Of a stretch of DNA of 11,288 bases, positions 5,516 to 11,288 are shown one piece after another (the stretch's first letter is position 1; the number at the start of each line of letters is the position of its first letter). Below the pieces are notes generated by a model. The model did not search any database, had not been told where the DNA came from, and saw only the letters and a list, made by a program, of their open reading frames with translations. The position numbers were made by a program, and so were the translations under genes. Source of the stretch: Caulobacter sp. (GTDB taxonomy: Bacteria; Pseudomonadota; Alphaproteobacteria; Caulobacterales; Caulobacteraceae); assembly GCA_014378155.1 (NCBI GenBank), contig JACMOF010000212.1, positions 1 through 11,288 of the forward strand, given 5' to 3'.

Positions 5516-7513
5516 ATGCCGGTCGATACGCCACCCGCCGTCGAGCAAGTCGTCGTCACGGCGGCCCGCCTGCCGCCATCCGCCGCCGACGCCGCGTTCT
5601 CAATCGTTCACCTCGGCGAAGCCGATCTGGCCAGGAGCCAGCGGGTCGATGAGGCGGTCAGCCAGACACCAGGCGTCTCGCTGTTCCGGCGCACATCCAG
5701 CCTGTCGGCCAATCCGACCACCCAGGGCGTCAGCCTGCGGGCCATCGCGCCGTCGGGCGCGGGGCGGACTTTGGTCACCCTGGACGGCGTGCCGCTGAAT
5801 GACCCGTTCGGTGGCTGGGTAATCTGGTCGCAGCTGGCGCCGGAGTCGCTGGCCGGGATCGACATCGTGCGCGGGGCCGGGGCGGGACCTTACGGAGCCG
5901 GCGCCTTGACCGGCGTGATCGCGCTGCGCGAACGCGACAGCGGGACCGCCGGCGACGTCTCGGTGGGAAACCTGGGCAGCCAGCGCGCCTCGGCGGCGGC
6001 GGTCTCGACCCTGGGGCGGTTCGAATTCTTTGGCGGGGCTTCCTATGACAAGTCGGACGGCTACGTCCCGGTGCGCGGCAAGGCCCAGGGGGCAGCCGAC
6101 ACACGCACCGACCTGGAGGCCAAGAGCATCGCCGGCCGTGTCGACATGGCCACCGTCCTGGGCATTCTGTCGCTGCGCGGCGGGTTCTTCGAGGAGGATC
6201 GCGGGGCGGGCCTGGCGGGCGCGCGGGCCAACGCCTCGGGCAATGTGCTCAGCGCCACCCTGGCCAAGGCTCCGCGCGGCCAAGCCCTGGGCTGGCGGCT
6301 GCAGGCCTGGCGGCGCACCAGCGACCTGTTCAACACCTCGGTCGCCGTGGCGGCCAATCGCGCGACCACCACGCCGGCCAACAGCCAGGACAAGACCCCG
6401 GCCACCGGCTGGGGCCTGAACGGCGCGCTGCGTCGCAAGGTCGGCGGACTGGAATGGGAGCTCGGCGCCGACGGACGCCTGAACGACGGCGAGGAGCGCG
6501 AGCGCTATAGCTTCTCCAACGGCGCCTATACCCGCAATCGCGTGACCGGTGGCAAGACCTCGGTGGTCGGGGCCTATGGCGACGGCTCGTGGTCGGGCGG
6601 CCCCTGGCTGGTGGCGGGCGGGCTGCGGCTGGACCATTGGGAGACCACCGACGGCTTCCGGATCGAGCGCAACAGCCTGACCGGCGCCGTGCTGCTCGAC
6701 CAGCATCCCGCCGACCGCGATGGCGAGGTGGTCAGCGGTCGCCTGGGCGTGACGCGCCAGATCGGCGACGAGACCGTGGCCCGCCTGGCGGCCTACACGG
6801 GCTTTCGGCCCGCTAATCTCAACGAGCTCTACCGTCCGTTCCGGGTGGCCAACGACGTGACCGAGGCCAATGCCGGCCTGAAGCCCGAGCGACTGATGGG
6901 GCTGGAAACCGGCCTGTCTCGCAAGGGCGGCCAGGGGCTGATCGAGGCCGCGGTGTTCTGGAACCGGGTCGACGATCCGATCGTCAATGTCACCCTCGGC
7001 GTCGGGCCGGGAACCTTCCCGGTCGGCGGCTTCATTCCGGGCGGCGGGACGCTACGCCAGCGCCAGAACGCCGGGACCATCGACGCCTATGGCCTGGAGG
7101 CTAGGGCCGAGCGCACGGTCGGCTCCGTGACCCTGACCTCGGCCCTGTCGGTCACGGACGCCCGTCTCGACGGCGGCTCTGACGCTCCGCAACTGACCGG
7201 CAAGCGTCCGGCCCAGGCTCCGATCTGGAGCGCCACGGCCGGTCTGTCGGCGGTCCTGACCGACAAGCTGACCTTGGCCAGCGACCTGACCTACGAAGGC
7301 AAGCGGTTCGAGGATGACCTCAACAGTCGGGTGCTCGATCCGGCCTACCGGCTGGACGCCCGCCTGGAATGGCGCGTGCGGCCGTTGGTGACAGCCTATG
7401 TGTCGGGCGACAACCTGTTGGACGCCAACATCCAGACCTCACGGACGGCGGGCGGCGTGGCGGGCTTCGCCGCCCCGCGCATGGTGCGCTTGGGGCTGAG
7501 GGTGGCGCTGTAG
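5516..7513 (+). CDS. TonB-dependent outer-membrane receptor
   Basis: A 665-residue TonB-dependent receptor, a beta-barrel that imports scarce ligands across the outer membrane using TonB/ExbBD energy. A TonB box, EQVVVTA, lies at residues 10-16. The plug follows at about 25-138, with DEAVSQTPGVSL, TTQGVSLRAIAPSG, TLVTLDGVPLNDPFGG and the conserved IDIVRGAGAGPYGAGALTG run. Later family blocks are FRPANLNELYRPF and GLKPERLMGLETG, and the barrel ends GFAAPRMVRLGLRVAL without the usual terminal aromatic residue. The start chosen is ATG at 5516, with TGAGAG upstream. The frame is open to an ATG at 5387, but the added 43 residues are polar and Cys/Arg-rich. Neither start gives a signal peptide, which is odd for this family. 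It is divergent from the carotenoid oxygenase, suggesting a shared substrate. The ligand is unknown; plug and barrel do not identify it. Confidence 0.93.
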   Translation: MPVDTPPAVEQVVVTAARLPPSAADAAFSIVHLGEADLARSQRVDEAVSQTPGVSLFRRTSSLSANPTTQGVSLRAIAPSGAGRTLVTLDGVPLNDPFGGWVIWSQLAPESLAGIDIVRGAGAGPYGAGALTGVIALRERDSGTAGDVSVGNLGSQRASAAAVSTLGRFEFFGGASYDKSDGYVPVRGKAQGAADTRTDLEAKSIAGRVDMATVLGILSLRGGFFEEDRGAGLAGARANASGNVLSATLAKAPRGQALGWRLQAWRRTSDLFNTSVAVAANRATTTPANSQDKTPATGWGLNGALRRKVGGLEWELGADGRLNDGEERERYSFSNGAYTRNRVTGGKTSVVGAYGDGSWSGGPWLVAGGLRLDHWETTDGFRIERNSLTGAVLLDQHPADRDGEVVSGRLGVTRQIGDETVARLAAYTGFRPANLNELYRPFRVANDVTEANAGLKPERLMGLETGLSRKGGQGLIEAAVFWNRVDDPIVNVTLGVGPGTFPVGGFIPGGGTLRQRQNAGTIDAYGLEARAERTVGSVTLTSALSVTDARLDGGSDAPQLTGKRPAQAPIWSATAGLSAVLTDKLTLASDLTYEGKRFEDDLNSRVLDPAYRLDARLEWRVRPLVTAYVSGDNLLDANIQTSRTAGGVAGFAAPRMVRLGLRVAL

Positions 7514-7522
7514 GCTGCTGAA

Positions 7523-7548
7523 GGGGACAGGCACATGTGCCTGTCCCC
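7523..7548. terminator. 26-bp perfect palindrome between convergent genes, possible two-way terminator
   Basis: The half-site GGGGACAGGCACA is followed directly by its exact complement, giving a perfect 26-base dyad nine bases after the receptor's TAG and 13 bases before the stop of the convergent L,D-transpeptidase gene. Its position suits a bidirectional terminator, and the RNA stem would be stable. There is no T-run on either side, so it is not a standard intrinsic terminator. The GGGGACAGGCAC half-site also resembles a dispersed repeat seen in many proteobacterial genomes. Confidence 0.5.
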
Positions 7549-7561
7549 AGCCGCGAATGCA

Positions 7562-8665
7562 TCACCGCACCGGCTTGCCGTGGAACACCACCTTCGCCCC
7601 CTTCACCACCGCCTTGCCCAGTTCCGCCGCGTCCCAGTTCGCTAGGCGCACGCAGCCGTGCGAGGCGCGCTTGTTGACCAGCCTGGGATCGGGCGTGCCG
7701 TGGATGCCGTAGGTGTCCTTGGTCAGGTCGATCCAGGTGGAGCCCACCGGATTGTTCGGGCCGGCCTTGATGGTCAGCTTGCCCTTCACCTTGCCGAAGG
7801 TCAGGCGCGAGGGATCGTAGGTGTAGGTCGGTCGCGGGGCGACGGTGTTGACCGCCCATTCGCCCACCGGGGCCGGACGCTCGGTGCTGCCGACCGTGGC
7901 CGGATAGACCGCCAGCAGCTTGTCGCCGTCGGCATAGGCCTTGAGAACGCCCCTGGCGTTGTCGATCTCGATGCGGGTGACCTTGCCGTCCAGGCCTTCG
8001 GCGCCAACCGCCGCGACGATGATCGTGGTCCCGGCCTTGCTGAAGTCGACGCCGGGGTTCAGGGCCTGCAGCAGCGGCTCGTCCATGTGGAACTTCTCGG
8101 CCAGGGCTTCGAGCGGCGTGCCGTAGGACAGGGCCGGCAGCTTGGCCATCGCCTCGTAGTCGTCCTTGGGAATGTCGGGCTGGAACGGGCCGGCGGCGTC
8201 CTCGGCGGTGATGACGTAGTCGGTGACGGCCGGGCCGGCGTCGGCGACCAGGGCGTCCCAGACGGCGGGAGTCAGCTTGCCGTCGACGGTCAAGCGGTGG
8301 GCCTCCTGGAAGGCGCTGATGGCGTTGGTCAGGTTCGAGCCTTCCTGGCCGTCGATGACGCCGGGCGAGAAGTGGGCGCGGTCGAGCAGCACTTGGGCGC
8401 GGGTCAGATAGGCCTTCTTGGCCTCGGGCGTGGTCGCCGCGGTGTCAAAGACGGCGCCGTTCACGGCCTGGGCCATCGGCGACGGCGCGGCCGGAGCTGG
8501 CGCGGCTGCGGCGGGAACGACAGGGAGGGGCGCGGGCGTCTGCGGGGCGGCGGCTGCGGGCTTGCGCGAGGCCGGCGGATTGGTCTGCGCCGCAGGGTCA
8601 GAACAGGCGGCGGTGGCCACCATGCAGCCGAACAGCAGAACGACGGGACGCAGGATCGAGGGCAT
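7562..8665 (-). CDS. L,D-transpeptidase (YkuD family), probable lipoprotein
   Basis: A 367-residue cell-wall enzyme that would form or exchange 3-3 cross-links, or attach proteins, at meso-diaminopimelate of peptidoglycan. The N-terminus has a short basic region, a hydrophobic stretch and VATAAC with Cys21 as likely lipidation site. The lipobox is weak (Thr at -3), and Cys14 in LLFGC is an alternative. Residues 25-65 are a Pro/Ala-rich linker. A peptidoglycan-binding domain covers about 85-140 (LDRAHFSPGVIDG, ISAFQEAHRL, VDGKLTPAVWDAL). A LysM-like segment follows at about 180-220 (TPLEALAEKFHMDEPLLQALNPG). The YkuD catalytic domain is at about 229-363, with His322 (IHGTPDP) and SHGCVRL at 335-341, where Cys338 is the nucleophile and Arg340 conserved. 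The start ATG (complement of 8663-8665) has GGAG (complement of 8673-8676) upstream. It is divergent from the M15 peptidase gene, implying joint control of wall editing. Confidence 0.93.
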   Translation of the reverse strand: MPSILRPVVLLFGCMVATAACSDPAAQTNPPASRKPAAAAPQTPAPLPVVPAAAAPAPAAPSPMAQAVNGAVFDTAATTPEAKKAYLTRAQVLLDRAHFSPGVIDGQEGSNLTNAISAFQEAHRLTVDGKLTPAVWDALVADAGPAVTDYVITAEDAAGPFQPDIPKDDYEAMAKLPALSYGTPLEALAEKFHMDEPLLQALNPGVDFSKAGTTIIVAAVGAEGLDGKVTRIEIDNARGVLKAYADGDKLLAVYPATVGSTERPAPVGEWAVNTVAPRPTYTYDPSRLTFGKVKGKLTIKAGPNNPVGSTWIDLTKDTYGIHGTPDPRLVNKRASHGCVRLANWDAAELGKAVVKGAKVVFHGKPVR

Positions 8666-8690
8666 GAAATAACTCCGAGGGAACGCCTAG

Positions 8691-8730
8691 CCACTCTGAA
8701 GCCTTCAGCCATGGCTAAGTTCCAAAGTGG
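8691..8730. promoter_or_regulatory. 40-bp imperfect dyad in the divergent cell-wall promoter region
   Basis: The segment starts CCACTCTGAAGCCTTC and ends AAGTTCCAAAGTGG around a perfect central AGCCATGGCT. The left arm and the complement of the right arm align from end to centre with a few mismatches and a two- to three-base length difference. It spans most of the 79-bp gap between the L,D-transpeptidase start and the M15 start, a natural place for a shared operator or overlapping promoters. GGCTAAGTTC at 8713-8722 loosely resembles the GCTANAWC -10 element described for Caulobacter housekeeping promoters. Seen: the symmetry. Inferred: any regulatory role. Confidence 0.4.
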
Positions 8731-8731
8731 C

Positions 8732-8738
8732 GGGGGAG
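8732..8738 (+). promoter_or_regulatory. Ribosome binding site GGGGGAG that decides a TTG start
   Basis: GGGGGAG lies six bases before TTG at 8745. The alternative in-frame GTG at 8727 has no purine-rich site before it, and this motif would fall inside its coding sequence. The spacing therefore favours the TTG as start of the M15 peptidase. Confidence 0.6.
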
Positions 8739-8744
8739 CCCCTA

Positions 8745-9899
8745 TTGAAGATCCTGCGTCGGCTGATCTGGGTGTTCGGAGCGCTGGCCGTGCTCGTCGC
8801 GGCGTTCTTCGCTTGGGTGAACTGGCCCAACAGGCCCGCGCCTTCCGTGCCGCCGCCGTCGGTCTCGGCGCCGCGTCCGCCGGTCGAGTATGAGCCGCCG
8901 AGCTATTTGCCATCGAACGATCCGCCGTCGGCGCCGAATGTCGCTTCCGCGCCGATCGCCGGCGGACCGCCCGAGGACTGCCAGCCGGGCGGTCCCTCGG
9001 TCAGCGCCGCGCCGGTCAACGCCGCTTCGCTGGGCACGATGGCCTGGGCGCCGTTCGGCAGGGGCGAGACCGGCTGGGAGATCTACGCCCCGCGTGTCGC
9101 CAACGAGATCGCCACCGCCTGCGCGCCGGGAACGCCGCGCTTCGCCGACGCCCTGGCGCGCTGGCAGGGCGGCCACGGTCTGAAGGCGACAGGCACTTTC
9201 GATCCGGACACCTTCAAGGTGATGCTTGTGCGCTGGCACCGGGCGCGGCCGTTCGTGCGGGTCAATGGAGAGGGCGTCTGCCCCAATGCGCCGGCGGTCT
9301 CGAGCCTGGCCACCGCGCGGCCGCAGGAAAGCTTTGGCGGCAAGATCATTCAGCTGCGCCCCGGCGCATTGGAGGCCTATCGCCGGATGTACGCCGAGGC
9401 CAAGGCCGCCGGCGTGCTCACCCGCCCTGAGGCCCTGACCATCTATTCCGGCTTCCGCGACCCGGCGGCCGACGCCGCCCGCTGCGCCCGCGACAACAAT
9501 TGCCAGGGCATGGTCCGCACCATCTGCTCGGCCCACCGAACCGGCCTGGCGATGGACGTCTATATCGCCGCCGCCCTGGGCTTTGGCCCCGATAGCAGCA
9601 ACGACGCCAACCGGCTGATCATGACCCGGTCGGACCTCTATCGCTGGCTGGTCGCCAACGCCGGTCGCTTCGGCTTCGTCAACTATGTCTACGAGCCCTG
9701 GCACTGGGAGTGGACGGGCGAGCCGATGCTGCCCGGCGTGCCGATCAACAGCCTGCCGCAGGCCGGGTCGGGCAGCGCGACAGACCCCCTGCTCAATCCG
9801 CCCGCAGCACCGGCGCCGGTCGTTGCGCCAGCGCCAGCGCCGCCGCCAAAAGCCCGCCCGCCGTCGAAACCCCCGCCGCGCCGGCCAGCAGGATCATGA
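8745..9899 (+). CDS. Membrane-anchored M15 peptidase, VanY-type D-Ala-D-Ala carboxypeptidase
   Basis: A 384-residue zinc peptidase of family M15 (VanY/DdcY type), which trims D-Ala or cuts peptidoglycan stem peptides outside the inner membrane. The start is TTG at 8745; a GTG at 8727 would add six residues. MKILRRL and a helix at about 8-25 form a signal anchor, followed by a Pro/Ser-rich linker (27-75). A short segment at about 133-161 (ARWQGGHGLKATGTFDPDT) resembles a peptidoglycan-binding repeat. The catalytic domain runs from about 195 to 325: SGFRDP (235-240), SAHRTGLAMDVY with zinc ligands His264 and Asp271, and EPWHWEW with catalytic Glu317 and zinc ligand His320. Cys pairs near 247 and 253 may form a disulfide. 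The last 35 or so residues are Pro/Ala/Lys-rich and encoded opposite the end of the convergent permease gene (107-bp overlap). It is divergent from the L,D-transpeptidase gene. Family sure; exact bond cut inferred. Confidence 0.92.
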   Translation: MKILRRLIWVFGALAVLVAAFFAWVNWPNRPAPSVPPPSVSAPRPPVEYEPPSYLPSNDPPSAPNVASAPIAGGPPEDCQPGGPSVSAAPVNAASLGTMAWAPFGRGETGWEIYAPRVANEIATACAPGTPRFADALARWQGGHGLKATGTFDPDTFKVMLVRWHRARPFVRVNGEGVCPNAPAVSSLATARPQESFGGKIIQLRPGALEAYRRMYAEAKAAGVLTRPEALTIYSGFRDPAADAARCARDNNCQGMVRTICSAHRTGLAMDVYIAAALGFGPDSSNDANRLIMTRSDLYRWLVANAGRFGFVNYVYEPWHWEWTGEPMLPGVPINSLPQAGSGSATDPLLNPPAAPAPVVAPAPAPPPKARPPSKPPPRRPAGS

Positions 9900-11288
9900 C
9901 CCCGCCCCAGTCGACGCTCCAGCTGGCCTCGAACACCTTGACCACCACGGGCCAGGCGGCGGCGAAACCCAACGCCACGCCCGCCGTGCCGGCGATCAGC
10001 CCGACCGCGCCATATTCGATGGCGTAGGCCAGCAGGATCTGGCCGCGCGTCGCGCCAAGCACCTTGAGCGTGGCGGCCTCGCGGGCCCGGGCTCGCGCTC
10101 CTGCGGCGATGGCCCCGGCCAGCACCAGCAGGCCCGCCAGCCCCGCCACCGCCGCCGCGCCGCGAACGGCGGGGGCCAGGCGGTCGAACAGGGCGGCCGC
10201 CGCATCAAGCTGCTCGCGGACGCTGATGACGTTGACGCTCGGAAAGCTGGTCCCCAGACGGCGGGTCAAGGCGGCCTCGCGGTCCTTACCCAACCGGGCG
10301 ATGGCGACATTGCGCAGGTCAGCGCCTTCCAGGGCCTTGGTGTTGAGGATCAGGTTGAAGTTGGGGCCAAAGCCGCCGAACTCGATCTTGCGCAACACAG
10401 CGACCCTGGCGTCGATGTCGCGGCCCAGGATGCTGAGGGTGACGATATCGCCGAGCTTCAGCCCGGCGGCGTCGGCGATCTCGGTGTTGAGGGCCAGCAG
10501 GGGCGGGCCGGCATAGCCGGGCTTCCACCAATGACCGCCGACCGTGCCGGGGTCGGTGGGTTCGCCGGCCAGCAGCGACAGGCCGATGTCGTTGTCGAAC
10601 GCCCAGCGTTGGCCGGGTTTGATGGTCTGCAGATCGACGGGCTTGCCCTTCAGGCCGCTAATGCGGCCGGTGGCGAACGGCATGCGCAGATAGGTCTTGG
10701 GCGTCAGCGGGCCGATCGCCTTGGCGACCTCGGCGTCGAAGGCGGCGGCCTGGTCGCCGGGGATCTCGGTGAAGACCATGGCTGGGGCGGTGCGCGGCGC
10801 GGTGGTGGTGATCTGGGCCAATAGGGCCGACTGGATCAGCACCACGCAGGCCAGCAAAGCCACGCCCAGGCCGATGGCCGGGCTGGCGGTGCGGGCCGCC
10901 GAGCGCGGTCCGGCCAGGTTGGCCAAGCCGAGCTTGGCGGGGCCGCTGGCCAGTCGCCGGACCTTGCCCGCGCCCCAGGCGGCGGCCCGACCCAGCGCCC
11001 AGAGGATCGCGAACGACACGATGACGCCGGCGATCATGATCCCCGCCGCCACGGGGGTTGGAGCGGTGACGACGGCCAGGGCGGCCAGGCCCGCGCCGGC
11101 CAGAACCGCGCCCAGCGTTTCCAGGCTCAGCGGAATGCGACCGCCCAGGCTGGGGCGGAACAGGGCCGAAGGCGGCGTTCGCCGGGCCCGGGCCAGGGGA
11201 ATCAGCGAGAAGCCCGCCGCCGCCAGCAGGCCGAACAAGCCGGCCTTGGCGAGGGGCCACGGATAGACCGCGAACAAGGCGGGGATCG
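9793..11288 (-). CDS. FtsX-family ABC transporter permease, C-terminal part (YbbP-like)
   Basis: About 498 codons are visible and the frame is open to the right edge, so the N-terminus lies outside; family members of this kind are usually near 800-850 residues. Counting from the TTG codon at 11277, helices lie at about 10-28, 53-71, 76-95 and 130-152. A soluble extracytoplasmic domain follows (about 155-370, with FTEIPGDQ, RWAFDND and GLKLGDIVTLSILG). Three more helices make the C-terminal FtsX domain: LAGLLVLAGAIAAG, the stretch after ATLKVLGATRGQI, and the last one before RPAPVLRAD. EAATLKVLGATRGQIL is the coupling-helix signature that contacts the ATPase. YbbP-type permeases work with a YbbA-like ATPase and are linked to envelope, lipoprotein or hydrophobic-compound export, but the substrate is usually unknown. 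The ATPase gene would be expected upstream, outside the window. The 3' end overlaps the M15 peptidase gene tail to tail. Confidence 0.9.
   Translation of the reverse strand, partial: IPALFAVYPWPLAKAGLFGLLAAAGFSLIPLARARRTPPSALFRPSLGGRIPLSLETLGAVLAGAGLAALAVVTAPTPVAAGIMIAGVIVSFAILWALGRAAAWGAGKVRRLASGPAKLGLANLAGPRSAARTASPAIGLGVALLACVVLIQSALLAQITTTAPRTAPAMVFTEIPGDQAAAFDAEVAKAIGPLTPKTYLRMPFATGRISGLKGKPVDLQTIKPGQRWAFDNDIGLSLLAGEPTDPGTVGGHWWKPGYAGPPLLALNTEIADAAGLKLGDIVTLSILGRDIDARVAVLRKIEFGGFGPNFNLILNTKALEGADLRNVAIARLGKDREAALTRRLGTSFPSVNVISVREQLDAAAALFDRLAPAVRGAAAVAGLAGLLVLAGAIAAGARARAREAATLKVLGATRGQILLAYAIEYGAVGLIAGTAGVALGFAAAWPVVVKVFEASWSVDWGGVMILLAGAAGVSTAGGLLAAALALAQRPAPVLRAD

Noticed and set aside
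5352..5534. 61-codon N-terminal extension of the carotenoid oxygenase
   Set aside because: The extension is not family-like and would reach into the start of the divergent receptor. A good ribosome binding site precedes the ATG at 5351.
5600..6706. Long minus-strand open frame opposite the TonB-dependent receptor
   Set aside because: The composition is typical of an antisense shadow, there is no family motif, and the plus-strand receptor is unambiguous.
8742..9704. Minus-strand open frame opposite the M15 peptidase
   Set aside because: Arg/Gly/Asp-rich shadow without any domain; the plus strand carries the zinc-peptidase motifs.

Overview
The window reads as chromosomal DNA of a high-GC alphaproteobacterium. 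The protein families, the GC-rich third codon positions and the intergenic palindromic repeats suggest Caulobacterales (Caulobacter or a close relative). That placement is an inference from style and family content; no rRNA or other taxonomic marker is present. No tRNA, CRISPR array, insertion sequence, phage gene or complete mobile element was seen.

Layout, left to right. (1) 1-1528: the 5' part of a CPA1-type cation:proton antiporter on the minus strand, a divergent small low-affinity-iron-permease-family membrane protein, a minus-strand polyhydroxyalkanoate-system protein, and a short one-helix membrane ORF. (2) 1561-3906: an enolase-superfamily epimerase/racemase (DgcA or L-Ala-D/L-Glu epimerase type), then a gene-poor stretch holding a repeat copy, a thiolase remnant and a small hairpin, then a DUF1295 (steroid-5-alpha-reductase-like) membrane enzyme. 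This gene is followed by two more repeat copies facing each other. (3) 3855-7513: a carotenoid oxygenase (minus) and a TonB-dependent receptor (plus) transcribed divergently from a 164-bp gap. (4) 7523-9899: a 26-bp perfect palindrome, then two divergent cell-wall enzymes, a lipoprotein-like L,D-transpeptidase and a membrane-anchored VanY-type M15 peptidase, sharing a short control region with a 40-bp imperfect dyad. (5) 9793-11288: the C-terminal two thirds or so of an FtsX-family ABC permease, convergent with the M15 gene and overlapping it by 107 bp.

How the genes may work together. The receptor/carotenoid oxygenase pair could import a hydrophobic polyene or stilbene-like substrate and cleave it oxidatively. 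The L,D-transpeptidase and M15 peptidase both act on peptidoglycan stem peptides, and the dipeptide-epimerase-type enzyme may act on peptides or glutamate derivatives released from the wall. These links are inferred from neighbourhood and family only.

No clearly new multi-gene system is visible. The most unusual signals are a repeat that supplies the last residues and stop codon of the carotenoid oxygenase, a thiolase fragment beginning at a repeat edge, a receptor with a TonB box but no visible signal peptide, and the overprinted Pro/Ala-rich tail of the M15 peptidase.
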